A DNA stretch of 64,000 nt from contig CAJNOP010000098.1 in assembly GCA_905250075.1 (NCBI GenBank), forward strand, positions 605,768-669,767, written 5' to 3'. This stretch comes from Rotaria sp. Silwood1. Its lineage: Eukaryota; Rotifera; Eurotatoria; Philodinida; Philodinidae. The position numbers were made by a program, and so were the translations under genes. The notes beneath the pieces are model-generated. The model did not search any database. It was not told where the DNA came from and worked only from the letters and a program-made list of their open reading frames with translations. Below are positions 50,283 through 62,594 of the stretch, one piece after another; positions within the stretch are counted from its first letter, which is position 1, and each line of letters starts with the position of its first letter.

Positions 50283-53060
50283 ACTTGCTAAACTTCTTCC
50301 TATTATTTCTTTTTTAGTTTTGTTTTTAATTAAATAAACTTTTGATAGATGCTTGAAAAGATTTATATAAGACTGTCTCATATGTCTACTAAAATGTTGC
50401 TATGTCAATCTCAGAATATATTCCTTTTTTTTTCTCTAAGACAATAATTGATGTTGAGAAAAAAAAACAATTTTAATAAGACAATCAACGAGAGTGAAAT
50501 ATAACATCATTTCACTGAAAGAATTCCATCATCAAATCATGATAAATATCAATTATTCAATAAAATCACATTTATATGACGGTTAAAGTTTTCTTTTTAA
50601 TACGATCGCATATTTCATTTTTATTGTTCATTTTATGGACAACTTTTATTATTAAAATTCATCTTTGTTTAGATTAGGAATGCTTGATTAATACTGTCAT
50701 TGATACGTATAACATACATAGAAGTACAAATACTAAGTATAACGCTTTTTCTTATATCCAAGAACTAATTCATAAAATTTAAATATAATCTCAATATGAA
50801 TAACTTAACTACGAATGACAGATTCGTCTTTTCAAATAATATTTTAATCACAGATATAGCCAATAGAGTCATCAGCTTGTCTGCAATTGTATAGTTTAGT
50901 TCATTTAATATTTATTTAATGAATTAGTGTTTTTCGGGCATGTTATTTTTTCACAGCCAGGGCAAACGACCAAAGAGAACAATCTGACAAGATCATATCT
51001 CTGATCTTGTAAAATAAAAAACGCATAGTCTTAGGACCTAACGTCAGATTCTTTTATCTGGACTGCTCTAAATTTCTGAAGATTGTGATCAGTTATTCAA
51101 TACTTTAAAAAAAGATTCTTTTGGTATATCTTTGCAGGAAACTTAATATGATTATTTTCTTTCAAGGATTGAAAGAAGCTAAGGAAGTCAAGAAGAACTA
51201 TGAGAAAACAAGCTTCGAGAATGATGAAATAGAATAACTAAAAAAATATTCACGAACAATTTTTGATCTCATCCCAAACTCTTATCAAAAATCTAATATA
51301 CAATCCAATCTAAGAAGGTATTCGATGAATTTATGTCCAAGTTTTTGATGTGGTTGAACACAAAAAAAAGGAAATGATTAGAATCATGCTATGATAGGTA
51401 TTTAGTTATTTTTCATCAAATTGTTTCTATTTATTTAAAATGATTTTTATTTCCAATGTCAATTCACATGCACTAACATTATTTAATACATGTACTCTCG
51501 ATCTTTATCTCGCTAATAAGATAAGTAAAACAAGGATCTTATCTCAGAACCAACTTCAACAGAGATGCAGGCACATATTACATCAAATTCTAGAATAAAG
51601 AGAAAAAAAACATAATACAGATGAGTCTCCGAGAAAATATAGCAGATACTATGGTAAACAACATGATCGATCATATAGTGAATCGTTTTGTTCCCGGTGG
51701 TGTAATGACAAGTTGTTTGATATTGAATGAATGTCTGGAAAGCATATGAATTCATTCATAGACTTAGTCGTTTGTATTGTTCTAATTAGTATCGATTAAC
51801 TCCATCAACAGTAAAAACTGATAATGAAATTGAGGGGAAAGAGAATAATAGACCCAGAAGCGATAATAGATGCTATACTAGAATAGTTTTTATTGGAGTT
51901 ATACTTGTAGAAATGCACTTCTTCCTTCACATTTGTATAAATATATATTATCTACACCATAGATAAAACAAACAAATGAAATAACAGTTGTCTTTCAAGT
52001 TCTCTACTTCTTGTTTACGATTTTGAACTGATTTAAATGGCAATAAAAACATTTTTTAGAGTTACTATCCCTTACAAAAATCAGTTCTATAAATGTTATT
52101 GATAAAATCATTAATAATAAACTTCCATGAGCAGTTATATTTAACACAGTGACATATATGATACTGATGCGCTCGAATAAGTCTTTACCGAGGAAAAAAC
52201 GCAAAATGTAATCATGCAGTCTTATCAATATTTTTAAGTACCGAAAAATATCATTTTCAAAATGGTTCAATAAATGCTCATGTTGACTTATTATCAATAC
52301 TAAATAGTCTTTTACAAATCTGAAACATACCAACACATAATATCAATGATAAAAAGTATTTTATTTTATCTTATTCAAAATAAATTGTATTATGATCGAT
52401 TTTGATGATTCAAACACATGATATGTATATTATTCAAAACAAAAAAAAAATCTTGTTTTCAGTGATATTCTTTTTAAGCAAATGGTTTTCTACTTGGTTT
52501 CTATTTTCACAGGCATTATAAAAGATGCTAAGACACAAAAGCGTCCCACAAAATTATCGAATGACATAATTAGATGAACCATAGTACAAACTGAATAAGT
52601 ACTTGAACTCGTTGATATTTAATGATATTTTGATGGTATCAGAAAATTCAAAAATATGTGAAAAACACTCAAACAGCTAAATAATGCAAAGGAAACAGAC
52701 TTACAAGATATTTAATAGGTGTCAATGAGGTTAGTGAGTGTCTATATCCTTTATTAGTAACTAGTTACATATATCTGAATTTGTCGTAGAGGTTCAAATT
52801 ATTCGATAACCATATGATGTTCAAGTTTTATGAAAGCACTTTGATTTTTGACTGATAGATTTTTCAATTTAATAGAAGTTATTAGAACCGAGCTACTCAT
52901 GATTAGATAAATTTTGTGATAAATCAGATAAATTATAAATTTCTTCTTTTGAAGATTTTTATATCATATGATAGAAAAATAAACAGCATATATATGTATC
53001 ATGATTATTTCTTTCTAGTATGAAGTGACCAAAAAACCTGACATACAGTTATTTTTGTGT
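50283..53060. other. Intergenic, no confident gene
   Basis: A/T-rich. The longest open frame, minus strand 52004-52336 (110 codons), encodes two hydrophobic stretches with no recognisable family and no splice partners, so it is not called. The frame at 51513-51755 (minus) is likewise unsupported. The interval separates the VOC gene from the stop of the minus-strand GTPase. Confidence 0.45.
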
Positions 53061-54627
53061 TCAGATGTTCTGAACGATTTCAGACAAGCATATATCATCT
53101 GAATATTTAGTGAGTCTAAAAATTTCTTCTTGTTTTTCCAACCAAAATTGTGTATTTTTCTCGATGGTTCGTAACCACTCATCTAGTTGACGGGTTCTAC
53201 TGAACGACTTTGTTAAAGCCATAACTAACTCATTTACACCGTGCTGTGGATGTCGTCGATTTGTATCTTCATCAACAAATTCTCGACTATTAACCATAGT
53301 GCATAGTCCAACTTGTCCATAATAATATATACCGTGTTCTTCTTGTATTTGTTGAGTGTGATTAACATATTTGCTCAAAAGAGTTTTGAATTCATTGAGG
53401 ATCGCATGTCGATCAATATGAGCAAACATGTTTGTCACTACTAGTACACAAAAAATATGTCGTTGATAAATACATTCATCAAGTAGGATTTCAAGTGGTT
53501 TCAGTTTAGTAAATGAACCAGGCGAAGCACAATAGAACATACATAATGGTGTTTGACATCGTTTAGATGAGTTGAGATATGAATCTATGTCTATGTTAGA
53601 CCAGTCTTGAATACCAGGCGTATCCCAAAAGTAAATGTTATCCAATTGATAATAGGTTGTTTTTTGCGTACATTGATCGAGACCAATGGTTTTCACTTTG
53701 GCTACGGGACAACCACAGAGAGCATTGATTAATGTCGATTTTCCTACTTTAGGACTACCACATATTAGTATATGAACTTCTTTATTGATATCGTCATCAT
53801 TTGATAGTACTTTTGTAGTAGTTGGCATTTGATGTTTATTAGTAGAAAATGATGCTTTGGCTGCAAATGAAAACAAACCAAATACTTAAATGAATACAAC
53901 ATTGTTCTTTTAACTGAAACATATTCAGAAATGACGTTGTTCAAAAAAATAAGAAACACTTCTATCACTATTTATTGTGCGAAGTTGATTACATAAAATG
54001 TTTGGCCGTTTGAAAAAATTTCGTAGAAAGAAATGAAATGTGAATTCAGATAAACAATAAATCTATCAGTGTATAGATAAAAAATTTGGAAACGTGAAAC
54101 TAAGATTTGCTATCACTGAAAGATTAGTTTTTGAAAGTACTGACAATCATATCATGTGGCGCTAAAGCTTCAGAGGTTTTAAAATATCTCAATAAGAATC
54201 AATCGAAAAACTCTGAGAGATTCACAAGTCGTAAATCAACTGATGCTTTCCAATTCTTACCATTACTGGTCGATTCTTGTGTTGATGTTGTTTTTTGGGT
54301 CTTCGTCGATATTCGCTTTACTGGATCCTGCCAAAATTTCATAGAACTTGCTACAATACGTTTCATAAGTACTCGAGTTTTGGTGAAAATATCAAGAGAA
54401 ACATTTCGATCCAATTGATCTAAGCCTGCTTCTACCACTGTTTGATTGTTATCTAACACATCGTTCTTATTAATTGCCAGATAATAATCATTCGGATTGG
54501 TGTTTGACAGTACGTTACTTTGAACAGTAACATACTTGATTAGATCATGAATGGTTGTTTGCGAATGATAAGGAACATCGAAAGATTCACACGTTGCCTT
54601 AAAAGAAATATGTAAGAACGTCGTCAT
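53061..54627 (-). CDS. P-loop GTPase with N-terminal ubiquitin-like-looking extension (GTPase A)
   Basis: Two exons (54261-54627 and 53061-53860) join in phase to 388 aa. The donor GTAAGAATT is strong and the acceptor is TTTGCAG. Residues 1-85 look like a beta-grasp (ubiquitin-like) fold from their length and strand/helix pattern (FLHISFKATCESFDV, then IHDLIKYV, then VSLDIFTKT); this is weak evidence. The G domain follows: P-loop GSPKVGKST (157-165), switch-2 DTPG (202-205), then PLCMFYCASPGSF and VVTNMFA (264-269). VVTNMFA occupies the G4 position but lacks the usual TKxD/NKxD lysine and aspartate. The C-terminus is helical with a QFWLEKQEEIF segment. The architecture is near AIG1/GIMAP or septin-like TRAFAC GTPases without clear membership. 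It is paralogous to the gene at 59.4 kb. Confidence 0.85.
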
Positions 54628-55180
54628 TGAATATAATCTTGAAAAAAAAAAGCAATAGTCACATATTAATACTTTTCAGTGTCGCATTTTTTTTCTTCAA
54701 TCTCTATGGAAAGGAAAGAAAATGGTAGAATGAAGAAAAAAGGAATTGATCTGTTCTGTTTTGTTTTGTTTCTGTTTGGTCTTCGTTGTAAATATGATTC
54801 ATTCACTCTACTTAGTCAGACAACATCGATAAAAAACGCATTTTCATGCATTAGAATAGGCGTTTTTTACCTTCTTCAAAAAAAAAGATTTTTTTAAAAT
54901 AAAGCAAGTCTTAAGGTGACGAAAGGCACAAACTTGCGTTTTAAAAACATAAAAATCTTTTTTTTTTATCCTTTTTCAGCATAAAAAGCGCACATTTTTA
55001 CATTTAAAAATATGTTAAAATGATCTCTTGACTGACTAGATGTTATTTTTGTTTGCATTGTTGGAAATATCGATTGAAAAATGATTTATACTCATTTGTC
55101 ATAGTGTGCGTCTAGTGCAAGTCATTATCCTACCTTTAAGTAAAAAAGAAAAATTAACTATTCAACAAAAAAAAATCAAA
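54628..55180. promoter_or_regulatory. Divergent interval between GTPase A and the LIM gene
   Basis: About 550 bases between the start codons of a minus-strand and a plus-strand gene. It must contain both promoters. An open frame at 54679-54894 is low complexity and not called. Long T and A runs occur around 54880-54970. Confidence 0.45.
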
Positions 55181-57112
55181 ATGGCTTTGTGTTTTGTATG
55201 TCAACGGCAAGTTTATTCTGCTGAAGAACTTCAATATCAAGGCAAAGTGAGTAATTGATTTTGAGAGTAGTCAAATTTGAATAAACATTCATTATGAATA
55301 ATTAGATATAATAAACCTGAATCCTTAACCAAAGAAATTTTTCTTTCTTTGAGAAAAATTGTCGTAGACTTCAAAGTCCGAAATGTTTCGTCTAGGAAGA
55401 TATGACAGTTAAAAAGGCCAAAAATAGCCAGAAGTTTCATCTTCTTTCCCTCGCAAAACTCTATATCTCAGTTTTTCCAGACTCAATTTTTTCATAACAG
55501 TTAAGATCAAAGCAGAGTCCTTGCTTCTTTTTCTTTTAAAAACTATCGATTCTAGAGATCATGAGAAGCAAAATACTGCAAACATCGTCAAGAAACTTTT
55601 TTTTTCAATGGTACTAATTTTTTCAAGACAGCAGAGTTTCGTAGGTATAACATTTTTCAGAAAAAAAAGCACGTGCCCCAATTCGAGTGAGATCGAAAGT
55701 GCCTTGTAAGAAGCGAGAAAGAGAAGAAACTTCGACTTTTTTATTCAAAAATTGATTTTGCGAAAAACGCAAATTAAAATTTCCTATGTTTATTAGAACT
55801 TTTCTCCAATGGCAGTGATGGAAAACTGACCATATTCAATGACCTTAGAGGGTCATGTCCCATGTTCTCAACATCTTTCGAATGAGAAATAATTATTTTT
55901 ATGAGGAGATTTTTTTTTATACAAAGAGTAATCTGATGCGAGTTTTTCTGCTAGGAGTTTCGAGAATTGGATTCAATAAAAATACTGACTAACAAAGAAG
56001 AGAAGTTGTTCCTATGACACTTGAACAAGAACATTGCCAAGTTATATTAATGATGAAAAATAAAAAATCGAAAAAGAATTGTTTTTAATATTCGCAAAAG
56101 CGAGAAGATGGACCCTTTAAAAAAACACACAGTAGTTTTATGCATAAAAACAAATAAAAAGAAATCCAATCTTCAATTATTTATAAAATGTTGAAAAGCC
56201 AATATTTTCTGAATGTTTGATTTAAAATTGTCACTAAGAGAAATAATAATTTAAAGTAAATATCTTAAAAAGTATTTCAATGAATTATATTTGCGTTGTT
56301 TTCAATAAATTAAAGTACTATTTATCATAGATATATCACAAAATTTGCTTTAAATGTACACAATGCGACAAAAAGTTGAATCTGAGTAATGCTCGTAGTT
56401 TCGATAAATTGCCTTATTGTCAACAGTAAGTAGTAAATTTTATGCTTTATTCTCGTTCTTTCTTTTAATGAAGTCGACATAACTATCTATTCGTTTATTT
56501 TCAGTCATTCATCTAATCTAAATAGAAAATTAACAATTGTTCCAGAAAATGATCCTGCCACTATAAGACCTATCGTAAGTTAAATTCATACTGATTAAAT
56601 ACGTTCTTCTTATGCTTCTATCTGAAGGTCGTTAAAATAAGTGATTTTTCTCCATGAATAATATTTTTCATAATTGAAATTAGAGCATTAATTTAATTCT
56701 ACCAATGATAAAGCAAATTGTTTTCGTTTGATATTATCATGTTTATTATGAATAGAATTTTATAAGTTCAAATTGTAAACATAAATTTAATTTCAATTGA
56801 TTTTATAACAACTCAGTTAGAAGTCCAACGCTATTTCATGGTTTAGATAGTTATTTCTAAACTACTTCAATATGTTTATGAGTACGTTATGATAAGAGTC
56901 TCTTATTAATTGGCATTATTAAATTATAGAATCATCTGCCTACTATAACTCCTGCAACTATCATAGAGAAAACTCAGTCAGACAAACAATTAAAAAAACA
57001 TTTAAAAACATGTCGGAATTTTAACGAATGCCGTTATGCGTTTGGTTTCGTATTGAACGTACTCATACAGAGAACGATTATATTCTTGAGATTTGGATTG
57101 CTTGAACCATAG
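55181..57112 (+). CDS. Small single-LIM-domain protein
   Basis: Four exons (55181-55246, 56331-56425, 56505-56574, 56930-57112) join in phase to 137 aa. Donors are GTGAGT, GTAAGT and GTAAGT; acceptors are CATAG, TTCAG and TATAG. The LIM signature is complete only after splicing: Cys-x2-Cys (CFVC, residues 4-7), 17 residues, His-x2-Cys (HKIC), Cys-x2-Cys (CFKC), Cys-x2-Cys (CTQC), 17 residues, Cys-x2-His (CQHH). This binds two zinc ions. LIM proteins usually scaffold actin or transcription complexes. After the LIM domain (about 4-55) come a short linker with PENDPATIRPI and a basic tail whose last 40 residues are of uncertain reality. The first intron, 1,084 bases, is far longer than most in the window. 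It resembles CRIP/CRP-type proteins, but no exact orthologue is assigned. Confidence 0.78.
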
Positions 57113-59397
57113 TTTACATGAATTCTTATAAGATTTCATTAAAATTATAGTTCACTCAACTCGAAAACTGAATGTTTAGTAACATGTTAGGATATACAAT
57201 AAAAATTATTCTACTTTTAAGAAACTGACTTAACTACTGCGCGTTCTGTACAAGTAATATATGTATACAGATTCTTTCATACATTTTGGACCATTTTGAG
57301 TTTCTTTGTATTTTTCGAATCCAAAAAGTTGAGCAGGTATTCAAAGAAAAATATTTTCAACATGGGAACTATTATTCAGAATAGACTGCACTCAATCAGT
57401 AAAATAAATTTTGAATGATAATTTAGTATTTATTTGAAAAATACCAAAAAATCAAACACGACCCAAAACTTATCAATGATATCTAACTTGAGCTTTTTGC
57501 TTCTTCCTCATCTGTGCTGATGTTAACAGAAAACTAAAAAATGACAGTTCTATTTTGCTCTCAACAATAAATAAAAAAAATCAGTAAGTTGCAAAAAGTA
57601 TCTCAACCTATACATGAGTAAAAATGAAGAAGACTATAAGGAAAGCATCGGTTGTTACTATGTGTGTAGGAAACAAATGACACTATCATACAAAGAATAG
57701 ATTATTCAATAAACAGTACACCCAAACGAATGAGAAAGTTAAGAAAAACAATACATCGATGAACAAAATAGAGCTAAAGAAAAGTAAAAACGAAAAAGTA
57801 TACGAGTTAGCATATATAGTAAGGTTGAGTCATCACCATAACCTGTTATAAATTCGAAATATTTTCTAAGAATAACGATGTGATAATATGAAAGTTATTC
57901 AGAAGTAGAGTACTCGATATACTGCTTTACTCTAAAGAGATGACAATTCATAGCATGTCGAAGGACAGACACTGTCAACTGATAGCGGACAAAAAAAAAC
58001 TCATAAAAATGTATTTTTTTTAATTTGATGTCTTTCTCATAAAATTTATATTCGCATTTACTTCTTTGATAAAGAAATTTTATCTTGAGTATGTTCTAAA
58101 ACTGTCTGACGACTCGTTGCTAAGAAAAGCTAACACATCAAATAATTGATTGCAAATATCAATAAATGTGATACGTGTACAATTAAACTACACAATTGGA
58201 GAGAACAAAGAGTGAAATAAAATATTCTCACATTTTATGCATAACCTATTTAGTCATCTAGGTCAAGCAAAATCAGCGAGTACAGAGAGAAATACAAAGA
58301 TTTCTCCATAACCACGATAAATATAAAGGTGTAATAACATAAATAGAAAAAGCAAACAGATCGTTATAATTCAATTGATTCTATTTAGTCAACATACTTT
58401 ATTCGCTTACAAGGTGAATAAAAATATGTTGTTAATTTTACCTTATATGATAATTAGACTGGTTTTTTTTCCTTCTAACAATGTTCAACTTTAATATTTT
58501 CAATGCTACATTATTTCTTTTTGCTCTATTTTAATAATAGAATCTTCATAGCTTCCAGTGCTTATTTATGTTGAGATGAAAATACAAGAATTTCAATAGT
58601 TCTCAGAAAACTTGACTCTTAAATACAGCGACAAAAAATTCTTAATGTGATAAGAGTATTAGTGATGTAACAAAATGTCTCTTGACACTCAACTATTGAC
58701 GAGTATCTTGATGGTATAGAAATAATAAGAAATCAAAGAAATTTTTCAAAATTTGTATGATCGTGCAACTATTAGAAAAATGCAAAGAATGAATATAACG
58801 CTAACTCTACTGCATCGTAAGTAAATTACAATCAAATGTAAGCTTTGAGAAAAATAATACATAAACGAGTTAAACAAATAGATAATAGAAACATTCATAA
58901 TCTTGTACATATTTAAGCATGTTCAATATTTGTATGATTGTCAAAAAAATGATATGCCATTTTGATACAATATCAGACTGATCCATCAATACACACTTTT
59001 ACATAAGCTGTATTCATACAAATGTAATTGATCGAACTAAAGATTCAATATTTTAACAAATCTTCCGAAATAAATCCATTAGACACACTTTGATTTACTT
59101 AAAAATTAGAAAATAACGAGTTATTATTAAATGGAAGGACACGTGTTCAGGAGAATATGTGCTTAAAAATATTATCTTCGCTGATTCTTTCACGATAATA
59201 TGCTTTTCTTTCTTGAACGCGATAAAATTCGTAAAACTGAGCATACAAACGGGTGAAAATACGTCGTCTTAGAAAAATTTCACGCGTTTCAACGTTTTTT
59301 TAGATATTTTGTCTGATTGGGAAGAGTGCGTCATATTTTTATTTTCGAATATTTATACGCGTATTTATTTATTCTTTTTCAGCAATCGAGTAACATA
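57113..59397. other. Intergenic, no gene recognised
   Basis: A 2.3-kb A/T-rich interval without convincing coding signal. An acceptor (TTTTTCAG) at 59375-59382, 15 bases before the ATG at 59398, suggests that the 5' leader of the second GTPase is spliced, so an untranslated exon may lie here. Confidence 0.5.
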
Positions 59398-60357
59398 ATG
59401 AACGATAGACCTCAAGTACCGTTATTGGCAAAAAAAACTTCCGATAACAATTCTTCTCTATCTTCGCATTCGACATTAACCCCTAGAATGAGTACACTTG
59501 CTAGTGGCTTTGATACATTTCAATCGCAAATTGAACTTGCTGGTCAAGTATTTACAGTTGATCCTGTTGTTCGGCAAAATATTTTTAATATGTTCAATGA
59601 ATTCAATATAATTGTATGTGGATCTGCTCGTGTCGGTAAATCGACGTTAATCAATGCTATTTGTGGTCGTAAACTTGCTAAAACAAGTTCTGGACTTGAT
59701 TCATGTACGAAAGATATTTCACGTTACGTACTTAATGAAAGATGTCGCATTGACAATGAATGGGTAACATATGCATACAATTTTTGGGATACACCGGGTT
59801 TCGAATCCTGGAATGAGACGGATATTCGCACTAATTTTAATAAAATTATGCAGAAACCTAAATCGGATCCATTATGTATGATCTACTGTGCTTCACCAGG
59901 CTCATTTGCTGATACAAAACAAATAAAATGGTTATTAGATGTATGCATACTCGAACATAAAGTACTCTGTGCACTTGTTGTCACCAATAAATGGGCTGGA
60001 CAAAGATCACAGCGCATAGCTATATTGGATAAATACAAAGAGTTACTCTCTAACTATCATCCACAAACGAGTGAAGAAGATGGAATTATTTACTTTGGTA
60101 ATCTTGCTCTATGTACTATGGTTAATGCTCAACCGTATATTGATGAAGAACAAAATATTCATCATGAACAAAAAGGTATTGATGAGCTTATTGAAGGCAT
60201 TATGACATGTTTGGACTGTGATGCCAAAATTTTTCATTGGTGTATGGCTGTGATGCAAAAGAAAGGATTACTAAATAGTTTCACAGGAAAGATTAAACAA
60301 AGATTTGCTAATATTAAAGACTTCTTTGTGAGAAAACTAACAAAAACAAAATTCTAA
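59398..60357 (+). CDS. P-loop GTPase (GTPase B), paralogue of GTPase A
   Basis: A single coding exon of 319 aa. The start is taken at 59398, just after a likely 5' UTR splice acceptor; the frame is open further upstream to an ATG at 59317 but reads hydrophobic junk across the intron-like pyrimidine tract. Motifs are GSARVGKST (75-83), DTPG (131-134) and VVTNKWA (194-200, G4-like but without Asp). It shares many blocks with the gene at 53-54.6 kb: GKSTLINA.CG, FWDTPG..W, PLCM.YCASPGSF, and LCTMVN..P/E.(V/I)DE. GTPase B has a Ser/Thr-rich N-terminus instead of the ubiquitin-like extension, and a basic C-terminus (RKLTKTKF) that might contact membrane. Function is unknown; it is plausibly a regulatory or immunity-type GTPase. 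AATAAA signals lie at 60528-60537. Confidence 0.87.
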   Translation: MNDRPQVPLLAKKTSDNNSSLSSHSTLTPRMSTLASGFDTFQSQIELAGQVFTVDPVVRQNIFNMFNEFNIIVCGSARVGKSTLINAICGRKLAKTSSGLDSCTKDISRYVLNERCRIDNEWVTYAYNFWDTPGFESWNETDIRTNFNKIMQKPKSDPLCMIYCASPGSFADTKQIKWLLDVCILEHKVLCALVVTNKWAGQRSQRIAILDKYKELLSNYHPQTSEEDGIIYFGNLALCTMVNAQPYIDEEQNIHHEQKGIDELIEGIMTCLDCDAKIFHWCMAVMQKKGLLNSFTGKIKQRFANIKDFFVRKLTKTKF

Positions 60358-62594
60358 TTAATAAATTAATTTTTAACTATCTCCTTCCGGAGTACAAAAT
60401 GAATATTAACAATGATTAAGAAACATGACTTTATGTTCTAACTTTTATCATTATATTCTATTCAATAAGATTTACTTATAGACCTATGTTTCTTTTATAT
60501 TTGATCTTTTAATCATGTGTTTGAAGCAATAAATAAAGAATTATAGAATTAAATTACAGATACTTAAAGAATATTCCTGTTTTCACTTATTGTTGATTTA
60601 CGATACAGTCGAAGATTCGTTACATGAAAATGAACATGTTTACAATAATTCGATAATCGTTAATAAACAAAAAAGAATAATATACTGTATGATCGATCCC
60701 TACTCAATCAACTTACTAATAGTCTAACATTTTATTCAATGAATCTTCATCGAGTATATTCAGAAAATACAAGTTGAGTCTGACGAAGAATAGTTTCAAA
60801 AACAAAAATAAATACATGTAAGATATAACAACAATTAATTGTCAATTGAACATTATCATGAATGGGTAGGTAGTAAGTTTGAAAGCATGGACTAGTATCT
60901 AACTAATAGATTTCATTTATTTTACTGAATGGAAAAGTCATACATACAACGAGTCAGATTTTTTCACAGTCGATATTCATAGGAATCTAAGTCGCTTTCA
61001 AAAGTGATTCTTGAAGAAGAATCGAAAATCTTAAGCAAAAATATGAATATCTTCTGGTTTTAAATGCTCTACAAAATTCTTTAAAGAAGATATACGTCAT
61101 TTTATGATAGCATCGATATAATTACATAATTAACAAATAATTAGTTTTAAACTGTGTTTAATAGATAGTTAAAAAACTTAAAAAAAGCGTTTGTTTTTTC
61201 CAATTATTATCAAATGCACTTTCAATAAAATGCCATTCATATGAAATCTTCAACTAATAAATAAATCCAGAATATTTTAACCATGATACGATTGAACAAT
61301 GGAACAAGAACATCATTATAATTATACTCATTAGAGACATTCACATGTTCTTATTAATCTGAAGAGCATATCATGTATGATCGATTACCTTTCTTGAGAA
61401 ATTCTATACACGATTTTTGATCCTTTCAATATGATCGATCTACTCATTTGACTCTTCGTTCTTGCGTATTAAACAACTTACTGAATATTTTGTCACTGAA
61501 TTCTGAATTCATTTTACCTTTGTATATCAGTATCATATAGGCAGGATATGTTAACACTGGATTACATTCTACCACATATAAGTTCTATAATGCTAAAATC
61601 AAAATTTTCAACATTACTTATTTTCATGAACTCGAAATCATAATTCGCTTACTCCATCACTTAGACGTCTCATATTAGATAGAAACAATTGGTGAATCAT
61701 CTCAACTTGATGGTGGACTAAACAAGACATCAATTAAAATAAAATTGCGACGTCTGAATTGAATTGGCATTGAATCTAACATCATCAGAGAATGATATGA
61801 TTGGTGATGATGTAGTTGTACTTTTTCAAAATGCATTTTTGACAATCGAAAAACATCGACACATGGTCTGTTTGATCTCAACTATGACTATATTATGCAT
61901 TAGACTATTCTCTATACCTTACTTTTCTCCAACAAATCATTGGTATTCAGTAAAGGAAAAATTATATTAATTAGCAATTTGTTTGTTATTCAATCAATGA
62001 TGATCGCATACAATTAATTGTACTTTCTGTTCCATCGAAAAACTTGATTCAGTCCTCCCTCGAACAAATTCAAACTTTATCGCTCGAATGCATCATTGAT
62101 AACATTGATCAACTACAAAAACTTGCCAATTTGTTATTTTTATCAACAAACTATGAGTCCAATGACCTTGATATAAATTATCGATTCATCAGTAGATAAT
62201 TAAAATGCATATAGAATAATAAAAAATTTGATTATCGAAAATATCGTACTTAGTACCACTATTGATGAAATATGCCATAAATTTCCTAAGCTAAAACATG
62301 TTTGCTGGTCTGTAAAAGAGCAAAAATATATCCTTTGAAATCATAATGAATTTCATTATTTGACTATCGCAACTATCTATTAAACTCATTATTTTAAAAG
62401 ACATCTGCCAGTAATAGATGAATATCTGCATTATTGGTAAATATTGACTTTATCAATCGTCACTTCATCTGTGGATTGATAAGAAGTTTTATTTTGAATA
62501 CGACAGATTTTGTTGTGTGAAATAATATCTGAAAACATTAATGGCTTTTTATAAAAATAAGATATGATTCAGATAAAAAAAGATTTTGCAAATA
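60358..62594. other. Intergenic, with a possible decayed gene fragment
   Basis: Very A/T-rich. No intact gene. A segment near 61970-62200 (plus) has protein-like composition but is broken by stops and is listed as a tentative pseudogene. The rest shows nothing recognisable. Confidence 0.45.
61971..62200 (+). pseudogene. Possible decayed coding fragment
   Basis: Starting after a stop at 61971, a frame with no start codon encodes a sequence containing LIVLSVPSKNLIQS and LSLECIIDNIDQLQKLANLLF, then stops near 62200. An adjoining upstream frame (61764-61967) also has some protein-like character. The style recalls decayed leucine-rich F-box-type genes common in bdelloids, but this is a weak impression. 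Confidence 0.3.

Noticed and set aside
52004-52336. 110-codon minus frame with two hydrophobic stretches
   Set aside because: Low complexity, no splice partners and no family resemblance; A/T-rich DNA readily encodes Leu/Ile/Phe-rich frames.
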